Shown: positions 1 to 10,235 of the stretch, piece by piece
Layout of the letters: each line of letters begins with the position of its first letter
Position numbering within the stretch: the first letter of the stretch is position 1
Source of the DNA: Streptomyces sp. ATexAB-D23
GTDB taxonomy: Bacteria > Actinomycetota > Actinomycetes > Streptomycetales > Streptomycetaceae
Assembly (NCBI RefSeq): GCF_000373645.1
Contig: NZ_KB892004.1
Span: 23,967 to 87,966, forward strand
DNA length: 64,000 bases
Reading direction: 5' to 3'
The notes under the pieces: model-generated
Databases searched by the model: none
Told to the model about the DNA's origin: nothing
The model's input: only the letters and a program-made list of their open reading frames with translations
Translations under genes and position numbers: made by a program

Positions 1-321
1 CAGCCGCCACTCCTCCACCAGCGCCTTCAACCCGGGGGCGTTGGTGGTGTCCACCCGGTACGCGTACCGCTCGCCGGGCTCCGTCGCGATGACCGTCTCG
101 CGGAACGTGATCCCGCCCCGCAGCCGTACCTCGCGTCCTGCCCCCGCCTCCACGGGCACGGCGGCCGTCACGGCGGTGAACCAGGCCGGCCAGCCCTCGA
201 CATCGTCGGCGAGCGCCCGGTACACCACATCAGGGGGAGCGGACACCTCGGCGGTGAAGACGAGCCGCACCGGAGCGACCCGGGCGAAACCGAGGCTCTC
301 GGAGCGAAGACGATGTGCCAT
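1..321 (-). CDS. SRPBCC family protein (partial, C-terminus beyond window)
   Basis: The first 107 codons of a minus-strand gene that continues past base 1. The ATG at 321 is preceded by a good GGGAGG ribosome site. The visible part starts MAHRLRSESLGFARVAP and has the pattern of an SRPBCC (START/polyketide-cyclase) fold: a strand VRLVFTAEVSAPPDVVYRALAD, then DVEGWPAWFTAVTAA, then strands ending in GERYAYRVDTT. Proteins of this family bind hydrophobic ligands in a deep cavity, but the ligand cannot be read from sequence. A second SRPBCC gene follows on the same strand at 443-895, so the two may be related in function. Confidence 0.8.
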   Translation of the reverse strand, partial: MAHRLRSESLGFARVAPVRLVFTAEVSAPPDVVYRALADDVEGWPAWFTAVTAAVPVEAGAGREVRLRGGITFRETVIATEPGERYAYRVDTTNAPGLKALVEEWRL

Positions 322-442
322 GGATCGCACCTCCCGAACGGCCGACGGCAACGCGCACACCATAGCTGGCAACCCGTCAGATGTCCGTACCCGTACCGGA
401 CATGTGCCGGCCCCGGGCCGTTGCCGGGGCGGCCGCGCACCC

Positions 443-895
443 TCAGCCGTACCGCCCGGACGGCTGGTCCAGTACGGAGTCGAGCACCCGGCCGAAGACC
501 CGGCGGCCCGCACCGGCGATCACCGGGTCGGCCCAGCGCGGCAGCAGCCGCACGCTCATCTCCTCCACCCACACCACATGGGAGCCGGCCCGGTTCGGAT
601 ACACGTCGATCGACGCCCGGCCCAGCACCACCCGGCCACGCTTCTCCAGCCGGCACATGCCCGCCCGGCCCCCGGCCGGCGGCGACCAGCGGACCACTTC
701 CATCGGATCGTCGAACGCCAGCGGCCCCACTCCGGTACGCGCCACGAACACCGTCCCGACCCGGTTCGGCAGCCCCGTCGGCACCGTGATCGACGTCAGC
801 GGCACCAGCGCGGCATGCCTCTCCCAGTCCGTCACCCGGCGCCAGGACTCGGCTGCGGGCAACGGGGAGAAACGCTCGATCCGGAAGACGGCCAC
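443..895 (-). CDS. SRPBCC family protein (polyketide cyclase/dehydrase-like)
   Basis: 150 residues starting with GTG (M-AVFRIERFSPLPAAESWRRV). The sequence shows a full SRPBCC domain: the DWERHAALVPLTSITVP segment, a glycine-rich turn GLPNRVGTVFVAR, the WSPPAGGRAGMC strand and a long C-terminal helix with RVFGRVLDSVLDQ. No signal peptide or membrane segment is visible. It probably binds a small hydrophobic ligand in the cytoplasm; no reaction can be assigned. It sits 121 bp upstream of the other SRPBCC gene (1-321) on the same strand. Confidence 0.8.
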   Translation of the reverse strand: MAVFRIERFSPLPAAESWRRVTDWERHAALVPLTSITVPTGLPNRVGTVFVARTGVGPLAFDDPMEVVRWSPPAGGRAGMCRLEKRGRVVLGRASIDVYPNRAGSHVVWVEEMSVRLLPRWADPVIAGAGRRVFGRVLDSVLDQPSGRYG

Positions 896-950
896 ACCAC
901 GATCCTAGGCCGTGACAGGTCCGTCGCGAGCGGAGCGGAATCCCGCGTCC

Positions 951-1793
951 TCAGCCTTCGGCGGGCTCTTCGCTCCCGCCCCGGCCCGCGACCAGCAGAC
1001 CGGGCAGATGCTCCTCGATCTCCTCACGGGCGCCCGCGGACAGGCCCGCGTCCGTCACCAGCGTGCTCACCTCGTCCAGCGAGGCGAACGAGCTGAGCCC
1101 CACCGTCCCCCACTTCGTGTGGTCGGCGACCACCACCACCCGCCGCGCCGACTGCACGAACCGGCGGTTCGTCTCCGCCTCCGCGAGATTCGGCGTGGAC
1201 AGTCCCGCCTCCACCGAGATCCCGTGGACGCCGAGGAAGAGCACATCGAAGTGGAGCGAGGCGATCGCCCGGTCCGCGACCGGGCCGACCAGCGAATCGG
1301 ACGGCGTACGCACCCCGCCCGTGAGCACGACCGTCGCCGCCCCCGGCCGGCCCCCCGGGCCGCCCGGCCGCTGCGCCGCGTGGAACACATCGGCGACCCG
1401 CACCGAATTCGTCACCACGGTCAGCTCCGGCACGTCCAGCAGATGCTGCGCCAGCGCGTACGTCGTGGTGCCGCCGGACAGGGCGATCGCACTCCCGGGC
1501 ACGGCCATCGCGGCCGCCGCGCGGGCGATGTCCTCCTTGGCGGTCAGCTCCAGCGTCGACTTCGCCTCGAAACCGGGCTCGTGCGTGCTCGCCTCGACGA
1601 CCGGGACGGCACCGCCGTGCACCTTCTCGATCACACCCTGCCGGGCCAGCGCGTCCAGATCCCGGCGCACGGTCATGTCGGAGACGTTCAGCCGCCGGGT
1701 GAGCTCATTGACCCGCACCCCGCCCCGCCGGCGCACCTCGTCCAGGATCAGCGCACGCCGCTGCTCCGCGAGCAGATTCTGATTCTCGCTCAA
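951..1793 (-). CDS. DeoR/GlpR-family transcriptional regulator
   Basis: 280 residues. The N-terminus has a DeoR-type winged helix-turn-helix, with EQRRALILDEVRRRGG followed by the family signature VNELTRRLNVSDMTVRRDLD and the wing KVHGGAVPV (residues 10-65). The rest is a DeoRC sugar-phosphate sensing domain with the GTTTYALAQHL and VVVVADHTKWG motifs. These proteins usually repress a sugar or nucleoside catabolic operon and are released by a phosphorylated sugar. No sugar gene is next to it, so its target is unknown. It is divergent from the gene at 1975, with about 180 bp between them that may hold its operator. Confidence 0.9.
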   Translation of the reverse strand: MSENQNLLAEQRRALILDEVRRRGGVRVNELTRRLNVSDMTVRRDLDALARQGVIEKVHGGAVPVVEASTHEPGFEAKSTLELTAKEDIARAAAAMAVPGSAIALSGGTTTYALAQHLLDVPELTVVTNSVRVADVFHAAQRPGGPGGRPGAATVVLTGGVRTPSDSLVGPVADRAIASLHFDVLFLGVHGISVEAGLSTPNLAEAETNRRFVQSARRVVVVADHTKWGTVGLSSFASLDEVSTLVTDAGLSAGAREEIEEHLPGLLVAGRGGSEEPAEG

Positions 1794-1974
1794 CGCCGGG
1801 CCTTGCCCTTCCCTCTGGCCGTACAGGAGTCCGTATCGACGGTGTCATCCTGCCACGCGGTGTCGCATGGCGGCGCACGGGGGAGATTCGGTAGGAAGGA
1901 CGCGGCCACCCGGGCCCGCCGCGAGCGCGGTGACCGGGCATCAGCCGCCTTTCCCCCTGCGAGAGCGAGTCGCC

Positions 1975-4341
1975 GTGCCACCTCCCACCCAGCCCCCACA
2001 CGCCCCCGGGCCCGCACTCGAATTACTGGTACACGGCGTGGGCGGCACCACCCCCCAGGAAATGCTCGTCGAGCCGCGCACGGTCCGCGTCACCGGGGAC
2101 ACCACCGCGGCCATCTACCGGCGCTCCGCCGACGTCGACGCCGAACAGCACCCCGAGCGGTACCGCGAGGAGCCCATCGCGGAGGCCTACTGCTGGTCCA
2201 ACCTCACCTCGGGCAACGGCTCCCGCGCGCTGTGGCTGCTGCTCCTGCCGTTCATGGTGGTCAACCTCGCCCACTGGATGCGCCCCACCGCCCGGCGCCG
2301 CCCCCGCGCGATCCGGCTGTACGGGGTCCTCGTGCGGCTCATCGCGCTCAGCCTCACCGTGCTGCTGACCGCCGCCGCCTGCGAAGTCGCCCTCGACCTC
2401 ACCGCCTGGCAGTGCGCGGGCGTCCCCGACTGCTCCGGTCGGCGGTCCTGGCTGGGCTTCCTCTCCGCGGCGCAGGGCGGCTGGTGGTCCCAGCCCGGCC
2501 GCCGCCTCGCCCTGGCCGCGCTGGTGCCCACCGCACTGGTCGGGCTGCTCTGGTTCCTGTCCAACCGGACCTGGAGCGCCTACGAGTCCCAGCGGCCGCT
2601 GACCGAGCCCGACCCCGACGACGATGGGACTCCCGCCCCGGAGCCCATGCGCCCCGCACTGGGGCGGCCGGGATTCTGGTACGGCCGCAGGCTCGTCGCC
2701 CGGCTGCGCGCCGCCCACACCGCCGCCGGCTTCCTGACCGTCACCGCCTCCGTCACCGGCGCCGCCGCCCGTCACGACCGCGCGGTCACCGGACCCGTAC
2801 CCGCCGTGTTCGGACGGCTGATCGAGGCGGCGCTCGTCCTCGGCGCGATCGTCGTGCTCTGGGTGATCTGCCGCAGGGGCCGCAGCGAACGGCGCCTCGA
2901 CAACCGGCTCGACCGGGCCGTCATCACCTGCCTCCCCGGCACCGCCCTCGCGCTCCTCGTGCTCGCCGCCGTGCACGCCGCCTGGTCGCGCCCCGGCTGG
3001 ACCTCATCGGGCACGCTCCCCGGCGACTTCACGTTCCCCGCGGTCACTCTCGCCCAGGGCGTACTGGTCGTCCTGCTCGCCGTGGTCTCCCTCGACCTGT
3101 ACCGGCGCTGCCCCGAGCCCCGCACCGTGATGCGCGGCCTCGGCGGACCCGCCGTCGCGATGCTCGCGTGCGCGCTCGGCGGTGTGATGACCGGGGGAGT
3201 CGCCCAGCGCGTCGCCGACTGGCTCGACGGACCCGGCAGCCCCGGCATGGGGCGCGGCGCCCTCATAGAGGGCCCACCGGTCCTGCTCAGCTGGCAGGCC
3301 TCCGTCATCCCCGTCCTCCTCGTACTGCTCCTGGTGCCGGCCCTCGTGCTCGGCGTACGGACCTGGCTTGCCGCCCGCCGGCTGGGACCGGTGATCGACG
3401 AGGAGTACGGCGAGACACGCCCCGATCCCTCACGGACCGGGCGGATCGCGCGCATCCGGGCCACGGCCGCGCTCACCGACTCGGCGCCCGGCATGGTGGG
3501 CCTGGTCTCCGGCGCCACCCTGCTGCTGGGCGCGGGGGCCGTGGCCGGGGCCTGGGCCACCGGGGAGGTACCGGGGCTCGCCCTGGACGGCAACGGCCCG
3601 TTCGTGGAATCGGTGGCCGAGGCGGCCCAGTCCACCGGCTCCTGGCTCGTGGGCTTCGGCTTCCTCGTCTTCGTCGCCTGCGGCCGGCGCGCCTACCGCG
3701 ACGCCTCCGCCCGGCGCACGATCGGCATCCTCTGGGACGTCGGCACCTTCTGGCCGCGCGCCGCCCACCCCTTCGCCCCGCCCTGCTACGCGGAGCGCGC
3801 CGTGCCCGACCTGGCGTCCCGCATGTCCGGCTGGACCGCCCGCACCCGCGGCCGCCTCGTCATCTCCGGCCACTCCCAGGGCAGCGTCCTCGCCGCGTCG
3901 GCGGTCTGGCAGCTCCCCGCCAGGACCCGCGCCCAAGTCGCCCTGCTCACCTACGGGTCACCGATCGAGCGCCTCTACGCGCGATGGTTCCCCGCCTACT
4001 TCGGGCCCGGACAGCTCCACGGGCTGCACCGCTCGGTGCACTGCTGGCGCAATCTGTGGCGGGCCACCGACCCCATCGGCGGCGAGATCAGGCTCGGCCG
4101 GGAGTCCGGCCCCGAGGTGGACCGCGGCCCGCTCAAGGACCCGCTGGTCTACGGGCGGACCCCCGAGCACCCGCTGCCCGAGCCGGTGCTCGGCCACGGC
4201 GACTACCAGGCCGACCCCGTCTTCGCCGAGGAACGCGCCGCGCTCCTGGAACGGCTCGGCCCCGTCCTGCCCCACCAGGCGGACCAGCCGCGCGAGGACG
4301 TCAGGGCAGCTCCGGGAGGTCCTCCGGATACAGCAGAGTGA
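1975..4341 (+). CDS. Multi-pass membrane protein with lipase-like GHSQG motif
   Basis: 788 residues from the GTG at 1975 ([18 protein letters not shown]). The frame stays open upstream to 1867, so GTG 1930 is another possible start, and neither has a strong ribosome site. The N-terminus has an alpha/beta-hydrolase-like strand [17 protein letters not shown]. Roughly ten hydrophobic stretches follow. Near the C-terminus lies [18 protein letters not shown], a textbook nucleophile elbow G-x-S-x-G with oxyanion-hole context, followed by [19 protein letters not shown]. This arrangement suggests a membrane-embedded esterase or lipase with its catalytic half at the two ends. The substrate is unknown. 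Its 3' end overlaps the convergent gene at 4301 by 41 bp. Confidence 0.8.
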   Translation: MPPPTQPPHAPGPALELLVHGVGGTTPQEMLVEPRTVRVTGDTTAAIYRRSADVDAEQHPERYREEPIAEAYCWSNLTSGNGSRALWLLLLPFMVVNLAHWMRPTARRRPRAIRLYGVLVRLIALSLTVLLTAAACEVALDLTAWQCAGVPDCSGRRSWLGFLSAAQGGWWSQPGRRLALAALVPTALVGLLWFLSNRTWSAYESQRPLTEPDPDDDGTPAPEPMRPALGRPGFWYGRRLVARLRAAHTAAGFLTVTASVTGAAARHDRAVTGPVPAVFGRLIEAALVLGAIVVLWVICRRGRSERRLDNRLDRAVITCLPGTALALLVLAAVHAAWSRPGWTSSGTLPGDFTFPAVTLAQGVLVVLLAVVSLDLYRRCPEPRTVMRGLGGPAVAMLACALGGVMTGGVAQRVADWLDGPGSPGMGRGALIEGPPVLLSWQASVIPVLLVLLLVPALVLGVRTWLAARRLGPVIDEEYGETRPDPSRTGRIARIRATAALTDSAPGMVGLVSGATLLLGAGAVAGAWATGEVPGLALDGNGPFVESVAEAAQSTGSWLVGFGFLVFVACGRRAYRDASARRTIGILWDVGTFWPRAAHPFAPPCYAERAVPDLASRMSGWTARTRGRLVISGHSQGSVLAASAVWQLPARTRAQVALLTYGSPIERLYARWFPAYFGPGQLHGLHRSVHCWRNLWRATDPIGGEIRLGRESGPEVDRGPLKDPLVYGRTPEHPLPEPVLGHGDYQADPVFAEERAALLERLGPVLPHQADQPREDVRAAPGGPPDTAE

Positions 4342-6721
4342 GATCGTCCGTGCTCGGATCGGCGAGCTGGGCGACCCGGCCGGCGTGCCGCTCGACCATC
4401 GACTCGAAGGTCTGGCGAGCGGTGCGCCCGTTGCCGAAGGCCGGGCCCTTCGGCAGCTCGGAGAAGTACTTCAGCAGCGCCTCACCGGTCCCGGACGCCA
4501 GGCTGTACTCCTGCTCCCGGGTCTGCTGCTCGACGATCCGCAGCAGCTCGGCGGGGTCGTAGTCGCTGAAGGTGATGGTCCGCGAGAAGCGGGACGCCAC
4601 CCCGGGGTTGACGGTGAGGAACCGCTCCATCTCGTGGGTGTACCCGGCGACGATGACGACCACCGCCTCCCGGTGGTCCTCCATCAGCTTCACCAGCGTG
4701 TCGATGGCCTCCCGGCCGAAGTCCCGGCCGGAGTCCTCGGGGGACAGCGCGTACGCCTCGTCGACGAACAGCACCCCGCCGCGCGCCCGGTCGAACGCCT
4801 CCTGGGTGCGGATGGCGGTGGAACCGATGTGCTCACCGACCAGGTCGACCCGGGACACCTCGACCAGGTGTCCCCGCTCCAGCACCCCGAGCGAGGCCAG
4901 GATCTCGCCGTACAGCCGGGCCACCGTGGTCTTGCCGGTACCGGGGGAGCCGGTGAAGACGAGATGGCGGCGGACCGACGCCGCCTTCAGACCCGCCTCC
5001 CGGCGCCTGCGCCCCACCTCGATCATGTCGGTGAGGGCCCGCACCTCGCGCTTGACGCTGTCGAGCCCGACCAGCGCGTCCAGCTCACCCAGGACCTCCC
5101 CGGAGGTGCGCGAGGGCTCGGCCGGCGCCGCCACCGCGGGCGGTTCCACGGGGCGCGGCGCGGGGACCGATCCGAGCAGCCCCGGGGTCGACTGCGTCGC
5201 CGTCAGGACGGTGGCCGGCGGGGGAGTGGCGGTCCGCAGACCGCTCTCGTCGCTGGTGCAGTCCTCCACGGCCGGACCGCCCCCCTGCCCCGTGTTCTCG
5301 GGGAACTCGTAGCCGCCGCGGGCGCAGCGCTCGGTGCGGCACCGGGTCAGCGTCGTCCGGCAGCCCTCCATCACATGGAAGCCGTACCCTTCGCTGCCCG
5401 TGACCCGGCAGCCGTTGAACGTGCCCCGGCCCTCGGCCGAGACATAGAAGCCGGCCTCCGCGGGCGAGGTCACGGTGCAGCGTTCGATCACCGGATCGGC
5501 GCCCTTGGTGACGATCACGCCGGTCTGCGCCGCGTCGATGGTGCAGTTGTTGAGCGTGCCGCCGCTCCCGTGGTCCCGGAACCAGGCGCCGGTCGACGCC
5601 TCCCGGATGCGGCAGTCGTCGAGCTGCGCGGTCGCCCCGTCGCTGACCGACACCGCCGTGTTGCGGACCTGGGAGAGATCGCTGTCCACGACATCGGCGC
5701 GCGAACCCCGGTCGAGGACGAACAGGGCGTCCGGCACATCGTGGACGCGGCAGGAGTCCAGTATCACCGTCGCCCCGTCGCTGACCCAGACCGCCGGGTA
5801 GTCGCCCGTACTGTCGTGGATCTCGCACTGGTTGGCGTCGACCCGGGTGCCGGGGTCCCAGACGGAGAGCCCGTTGCGGCCGAAGCGGCGCACCGTCGAG
5901 CGGGTCAGCGTGAGCACCGCCCGCGAACGCAGGTCCACCGCGTTCTCCGGGATGTCGTGGATATCGCAGTCGGCCAGCGTGAGCACCGCGTCGGTGTCCA
6001 GCGTGACTCCGTCCGCCGATGTGCGGTGCACCGTGCAGTCGGTGAGATGGGCGGAGCCGCGGGCGGTCACCTGTATTCCGCTGCCCTTGATCTCGTACAT
6101 CTCGCAGCCCACGGCCTCCAGGGCGCTGCCCTCGCCGGTGACGGACAGACCCGCGCCCGAGGCGTGGTGGACCCGGCAGCGCTCCAGCCGGGGGCGCCCG
6201 CCGTCGCGCACGGCGAACCCGGACTGACCGGCCGAGACGATCTCGCACTCCTCGAACACCCCGCCGGCGCCGTCGAGTACGGCGATGCCGACGCCCGCCG
6301 GATTGTCGACCGTGCAGCGGCGAACGGAGGGCCGGGCGGCACCCCGCACCTCGATACCGGCGGCCGAGCGGGTCACGATCCGCACGTCCGCTATCTCCGG
6401 GGCGCCCTCCTCGATCAGCAGGGCGGGGGCCGCGGAGTCCTGTCCCTCCACATGGAGGTCCTGGACGACGGCGGAGGCGCGCAGCGTCAGCGGCACCCCG
6501 TCGACGGGGGCGATGCGCACCGAACCGACGGAGCCCTCGGGACCGCGCAGCGTCACGGCGCGGGCGATGACCAGATTCTCCCGGTACGTGCCGGGGGCGA
6601 CGGTGAGCACATCACCGTCCGCCGCCGCTTCCAGCGCAGCCGTGAGGGAGCCGTATTCGCCCGTGCGGCGCCGCCACCGCGATGTGCCGGTGTGCGTCAC
6701 CTGGACCGTGCCCTGTGCCAT
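4301..6721 (-). CDS. Right-handed beta-helix repeat protein fused to CbbX/SpoVK-type AAA ATPase
   Basis: 806 residues. Residues about 60-490 form a right-handed parallel beta-helix made of repeated units such as [19 protein letters not shown] and [15 protein letters not shown], with many right-handed-turn asparagine, aspartate and cysteine positions. A Pro/Ala-rich linker follows. The C-terminal third is a CbxX/SpoVK-type AAA module: Walker [10 protein letters not shown] at about residue 588, Walker [13 protein letters not shown] at about 648, sensor VVVIVAGY and an arginine-finger region [11 protein letters not shown]. The ATPase half looks intact. The combination recalls ATPases that remodel partner proteins, with the beta-helix as a binding platform. 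No signal peptide is seen, so it is probably cytoplasmic. Confidence 0.88.
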   Translation of the reverse strand: MAQGTVQVTHTGTSRWRRRTGEYGSLTAALEAAADGDVLTVAPGTYRENLVIARAVTLRGPEGSVGSVRIAPVDGVPLTLRASAVVQDLHVEGQDSAAPALLIEEGAPEIADVRIVTRSAAGIEVRGAARPSVRRCTVDNPAGVGIAVLDGAGGVFEECEIVSAGQSGFAVRDGGRPRLERCRVHHASGAGLSVTGEGSALEAVGCEMYEIKGSGIQVTARGSAHLTDCTVHRTSADGVTLDTDAVLTLADCDIHDIPENAVDLRSRAVLTLTRSTVRRFGRNGLSVWDPGTRVDANQCEIHDSTGDYPAVWVSDGATVILDSCRVHDVPDALFVLDRGSRADVVDSDLSQVRNTAVSVSDGATAQLDDCRIREASTGAWFRDHGSGGTLNNCTIDAAQTGVIVTKGADPVIERCTVTSPAEAGFYVSAEGRGTFNGCRVTGSEGYGFHVMEGCRTTLTRCRTERCARGGYEFPENTGQGGGPAVEDCTSDESGLRTATPPPATVLTATQSTPGLLGSVPAPRPVEPPAVAAPAEPSRTSGEVLGELDALVGLDSVKREVRALTDMIEVGRRRREAGLKAASVRRHLVFTGSPGTGKTTVARLYGEILASLGVLERGHLVEVSRVDLVGEHIGSTAIRTQEAFDRARGGVLFVDEAYALSPEDSGRDFGREAIDTLVKLMEDHREAVVVIVAGYTHEMERFLTVNPGVASRFSRTITFSDYDPAELLRIVEQQTREQEYSLASGTGEALLKYFSELPKGPAFGNGRTARQTFESMVERHAGRVAQLADPSTDDLTLLYPEDLPELP

Positions 6722-6908
6722 GGCGCTGTCGTGCCCCCGCCTCGTGCGTGTGTGTTGCCCGTGTCACCGGCCTCGCGGCAGCGACCAGCCGGGGTCCGCC
6801 AGCCGGAGAGCGACGGGCGGGCCGGTCCACCGTAGCGCGCGCGGCGGGCGGGAGTTGACCCGATCCGCAGGTCCCGGCACCCGCCCGCCAGGGATTGGGG
6901 GAGGGCCC

Positions 6909-7514
6909 TCAGCTCCCGGCGCCCGTCCTTCCCCAGTCGGGGCCGACCGCTGCCCAGGCCCGGTCGAGCTCCGCGTGACGCCGCCGGGTCATGTGCCGGA
7001 CGATCAGTCGCCGGCCGCACTCGATCAGCAGGGCGGCCAGCATCGCGGCGCCGAAACCGGCCAGCACGGCATGGGTGTGCGCCGTCGGCGCGTCCATCGG
7101 CCGCAGCGCGGGGCCGCCCTTGCGGTCGGTCCAGACGCGGACCTTCGCCCCCGGCTTCGCGTTGCGCGAGGCGGTCGAGACCACGGTGCTGCGCGTGGTC
7201 CCGTCCGGTGCGTGCCACTCGGCGACCACGGCGGTCTGTGCGACGCGGCCGCTGGATATCTCGGGGTCGGCGCCGAGACGGGAGGCGGCCACCCGGCGCA
7301 CCACGACAGCGGTGGTGAGATGACGCTCCGCCCGCTGGGCGCGCACCGACGCCTGGAGCGCGCCGTCGGTCCGCGCGCCGCAGAGCCAGCCGAGCGCCGG
7401 CGCCGCCACCACCAGCAGGAGAAACGCCGTCAGCGCCAGCCACGCCTCGGACCGGTCCGTGGCTCGGCGCAGCGGATTGTGCCGCCAACGCCAGACACCG
7501 GTCATCGCTCGCAC
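6909..7514 (-). CDS. Rv1733c-like membrane protein
   Basis: 201 residues from GTG 7514, chosen because GGAAGGGGG lies about 8 bases upstream; the ATG at 7505 is the alternative. The protein has an N-terminal membrane segment (LALTAFLLLVVAAPALGWL), an extracytoplasmic middle that includes TRSTVVSTASRNAKPG and VRVWTDRKG, and a second membrane segment (HAVLAGFGAAMLAALLIECG) before a basic tail. This two-helix layout with a beta-rich central domain is that of the actinobacterial family named after Mycobacterium tuberculosis Rv1733c. The function is not established. Confidence 0.75.
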   Translation of the reverse strand: MRAMTGVWRWRHNPLRRATDRSEAWLALTAFLLLVVAAPALGWLCGARTDGALQASVRAQRAERHLTTAVVVRRVAASRLGADPEISSGRVAQTAVVAEWHAPDGTTRSTVVSTASRNAKPGAKVRVWTDRKGGPALRPMDAPTAHTHAVLAGFGAAMLAALLIECGRRLIVRHMTRRRHAELDRAWAAVGPDWGRTGAGS

Positions 7515-7944
7515 GGTCCCGCACCCCCTTCCGTCCGTATCGGCCCTGCCCCATACGGTGCGGCCCACACGCCGGGCCGCGCGAGGCCCGTGGCCCCACT
7601 CCGACCAACGCGCCGCCGGCCGCCGTGGGTTCCCGGCTCCGTGAACGTAATCGGCCGGGCGCGCGGAGCGGTTCGCCGTGCGGCGGCGGGACGGCCGCGC
7701 GCCGAGGGGGCCGGCGGGCGGACAACGGGGCGGGGGCGCGCGGTGCGTGACGACCGTGACCCCGGCGTCGACCAGCATCCCGCGGCGGCCCCCGTCGAGT
7801 CCCCATGGCTCGACGACGGCCTCACCGTACGCGTACCCGGCCGGCGCTTCGACCGGGTGGACGCGGACGGTGCTCAGCACGGGGCGGTGCGAACGCCCCT
7901 CCGGCAGGGGTCCCCGAGCCCGGCCTGATCCGGACGGAAAGGCC
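7515..7944. other. 430-bp stretch with no firm gene
   Basis: Between the Rv1733c-like gene and the proline/glutamine-rich protein gene nothing is convincingly coding. A 61-codon reading frame (7743-7928, plus) is listed separately at low confidence. No clear promoter, repeat or RNA is seen. Confidence 0.4.
7743..7928 (+). CDS. Possible small hypothetical protein
   Basis: A 61-codon frame from GTG 7743, with a GGGGCGGGGG stretch shortly upstream. It reads VRDDRDPGVDQHPAAAPVESPW at the start (first residues shown in part) and ends in PLRQGSPSPA. Third codon positions are rich in G and C, but so are the first positions, so codon bias does not settle the strand. It matches no family I know. It may be a chance frame in GC-rich DNA. 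Confidence 0.25.
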   Translation: MRDDRDPGVDQHPAAAPVESPWLDDGLTVRVPGRRFDRVDADGAQHGAVRTPLRQGSPSPA

Positions 7945-8421
7945 CTAGTAGCCCCGGCCGCCCTGGTAGGGGCGGCCGTACGGGTCCTCGTACGGCGACT
8001 GCGCGGGGGCGGGCCGCGGCGCCGCCGGGCGCATCGACTCGTAGCCCGTGTTCGGGGCCGGACGCTGCTGCTGCGGCGGGGGCGCCTGGTACATCCCGCG
8101 GCCGCCGGCGGGCTGCTGCGGAATGTAGGGCGCCGGCGCGTGCTGAAGCTGCGCGGGCTGCATCGGGGTGTAGCCCTGCTGGGCCGCCGGCTGGGGGTAG
8201 CCGTACGACTGCTGGGGCTGGGACGGCGCCGCGGGCAGCGCCGGGAGAGCCGCGGGAAGCGCCGGCAGGTAGCTGTTGCCGGTGTCGTACGCGGCAGGCA
8301 CTCGGATCGGTGCGATCTGAGGGGTGCCCCGCTCCGCGACCAGAGAGTCGTAGATCGGAGTATCGGGGAACGACGGCGCGGCGTAGTATCCGCCGCCGTA
8401 GGTGGAGCGGGGGGAGGTCAT
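7945..8421 (-). CDS. Pro/Gln/Tyr-rich conserved Streptomyces protein (DUF6643-like)
   Basis: 158 residues, ATG at 8421 behind a perfect AGGAGG site. The protein is low in complexity: a short conserved head (MTSPRSTYGGGYYAAPSFPDT, YDSLVAERGTPQIAPIRVP) is followed by runs of Pro, Gln, Ala and Tyr, and the end YEDPYGRPYQGGRGY. It has no membrane segment or signal peptide and is probably disordered. The head resembles conserved Streptomyces proteins annotated as DUF6643, a name I give from memory. Function is unknown. A short palindrome lies just upstream (8450-8467). Confidence 0.7.
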   Translation of the reverse strand: MTSPRSTYGGGYYAAPSFPDTPIYDSLVAERGTPQIAPIRVPAAYDTGNSYLPALPAALPALPAAPSQPQQSYGYPQPAAQQGYTPMQPAQLQHAPAPYIPQQPAGGRGMYQAPPPQQQRPAPNTGYESMRPAAPRPAPAQSPYEDPYGRPYQGGRGY

Positions 8422-8449
8422 GCCTCCTAAGTTAAGCCCACGATGTGCC

Positions 8450-8467
8450 AATTGGGGAGTCCCAATT
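8450..8467. promoter_or_regulatory. Inverted repeat upstream of the 8421 gene
   Basis: A perfect palindrome with 7-base arms, AATTGGG and CCCAATT, around a 4-base centre GAGT. It lies 29 bp upstream of the ATG at 8421, in AT-richer DNA than its surroundings. It could be an operator; no matching regulator was recognised. Confidence 0.35.
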
Positions 8468-8692
8468 TCCCGGTCATCGGATTTACTGAGTTTTTGACTG
8501 TCTGAGCTGCTGAAACCCCGGCCGGGCTTCCTTTGTCGGAGCCCTTTCCGCGGTAACGCCGGTCGGCCCCGATACCGACTCCGAAGATCGCACTCATTCG
8601 GGCCACCGGGCGCGCGAGGACAACACGTGGACGGCAGAGTGGGGCGCACCACTGCCGCAGCGCCCCCCCCAAGGCGTCCACCAGGAGGTTCC

Positions 8693-9346
8693 GTGCACGA
8701 CAAGCCGCTCCTCAAGAGTGCCGGTGAACTGTTGCGCCGACGACACGGCTCCTCCCGCACATCTGTGAAGGAGCCGGACAGATTCGGAGTGGACATGCCA
8801 CTGGTGGGCGGATTCCTCTCCGGCACCCTCACACCGGACGAAGAGGCACGACTCGCCGACGAAGTCGCCGAGTTGCTGCCGCACCGCTGGGACCTGCCCA
8901 ACAAAACCGTGGAGAGGCTGACCCCTCTCATCGATCACCTGGGCGGCCAGAAAGAGCTGATGGTCTGGCTCGACCGCCATCCCGGTCTGCCCCGGCACAT
9001 GGCGCGGATCTACGTACTCATGGGCAACCTGGACCGGTACAGCGACGACCCCGCCGTCCTTGACGCGGTACGCCGGGCCAGGGCGCAGACCCCCTACCCG
9101 GAGGGCCTGCGCGAGCACCTGACGCCGGCCACCACGGACGCGACGCTGGCCGGACTGGGCTCCGCGATCGAGGGCCTGCTCAGCGACGGGCGCGAGGACG
9201 ACGCCACCGCACTCGCCCTGGCGACCGCCGACTGGCTGCGCGGTGCGGTGCGGGACACCGAGAACCCCGGCGCGGAACTGCGCGAGGTCGGCGAACTCAT
9301 GGACCACCTCTACCGGGACATCAGCGAGTCCGGCGCCCGTTCCTGA
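8693..9346 (+). CDS. Conserved hypothetical protein
   Basis: 217 residues from the GTG at 8693, chosen because AGGAGG lies at 8683-8688. The frame is open upstream but without a ribosome site. The protein is soluble and mostly helical, with blocks such as TPDEEARLADEVAELLPHRW, TVERLTPLIDHLGGQKELMVW and MARIYVLMGNLDRYSDDPAV. I do not recognise the family. It has no membrane segment or signal peptide. Its 3' end overlaps the convergent membrane-protein gene by 26 bp. Confidence 0.75.
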   Translation: MHDKPLLKSAGELLRRRHGSSRTSVKEPDRFGVDMPLVGGFLSGTLTPDEEARLADEVAELLPHRWDLPNKTVERLTPLIDHLGGQKELMVWLDRHPGLPRHMARIYVLMGNLDRYSDDPAVLDAVRRARAQTPYPEGLREHLTPATTDATLAGLGSAIEGLLSDGREDDATALALATADWLRGAVRDTENPGAELREVGELMDHLYRDISESGARS

Positions 9347-10181
9347 CCGGGGCCGCGGGGCGCTCGAACGCCTGGGCGATCCCGGCGGCGCAGAAGCAGG
9401 CGGAGCCCACCGCGCTCGCCCAGTTGGCGACCCCCGCGTCGATCGCCCGGTCCGTCGCGTGGCAGACGTAGGCGCCTGCGGCGGACACCGCGAACAGCAC
9501 CGAGCCCGTCTGGTTGACCACGACGATCCACCACCCCAGATCGTGCGGCAGCAGGCGGGCCCTGCCCCGGCAGACCTCGATCAGTGAGAGGTGCCCCGAG
9601 ATCAGGAAGAGCGTGCATCCGATCGCGTCCGGCGCCCAGACGAGCCGGTCGGCCCGCGCCGACGACAGGTGCCGCAGAAAGGCGTCCGCCAGGCCGACGC
9701 CGAACACCACGGTCCCGGCCAGCAGCGCGAAGGTCGCCAGCCACCCGATGGAGAGCGGATCGTAGGACCACCAGCGCCAGGCACGGACGGCGGCTTCGCC
9801 CGGCGCGGATGCGCCGGTGAGATCACGGGCGTTCACGGCTTGCAGGAACGAGGCCCAGCCTCCCGCCACGAACACGACGCCGCCGAGCAGGTAGATCACG
9901 CCGCACGTCAGGGGCGCGAGCGCGTGCGTCTGCGAGAGCAGCGCACCGGCCATGAAGAGGGCGCCTCCCGCCGTGAAGGAGAGCGACACCACGACGTTCA
10001 GCAGACGCAGCCGGCGGCGCAGGTGTTCCGGCCCCGTGTGCAGCAGGGGCTGCCCCTGTCGCGTGGCACCGACCACGACGAAGCCCCGCTTGCGGGCGTG
10101 CCGCGGTGTGTCCCAGGCCAGTTGCGGGGCGAAGGCGCCGGCGAGCGACGTACGGCGGACGTGCGGCTCCTTTGCGACCAT
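9321..10181 (-). CDS. Integral membrane protein, conserved hypothetical
   Basis: 286 residues with about seven hydrophobic stretches, among them LLNVVVSLSFTAGGALFMAG, LTCGVIYLLGGVVFVAGGW, IGWLATFALLAGTVVFGVG and WIVVVNQTGSVLFAVSAAGAY. The N-terminus is soluble and basic. It follows the dimethylformamidase-like gene on the same strand after 54 bp, so it may be the last gene of the NRPS operon or independent. No transporter signature is seen. It may act in the membrane as a small accessory protein. Confidence 0.75.
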   Translation of the reverse strand: MVAKEPHVRRTSLAGAFAPQLAWDTPRHARKRGFVVVGATRQGQPLLHTGPEHLRRRLRLLNVVVSLSFTAGGALFMAGALLSQTHALAPLTCGVIYLLGGVVFVAGGWASFLQAVNARDLTGASAPGEAAVRAWRWWSYDPLSIGWLATFALLAGTVVFGVGLADAFLRHLSSARADRLVWAPDAIGCTLFLISGHLSLIEVCRGRARLLPHDLGWWIVVVNQTGSVLFAVSAAGAYVCHATDRAIDAGVANWASAVGSACFCAAGIAQAFERPAAPVRNGRRTR

Positions 10182-10235
10182 GCCCCGACCCTACGGAGCC
10201 GGGCCCCCGGGGCCGGGGAACCCGCGCACCCGTTT

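Noticed and set aside
7515..7742. Upstream extension of the Rv1733c-like gene to 7880
   Set aside because: The added sequence is unlike the family, lacks a ribosome site and runs through low-quality coding DNA. The start near 7514 has a ribosome site.
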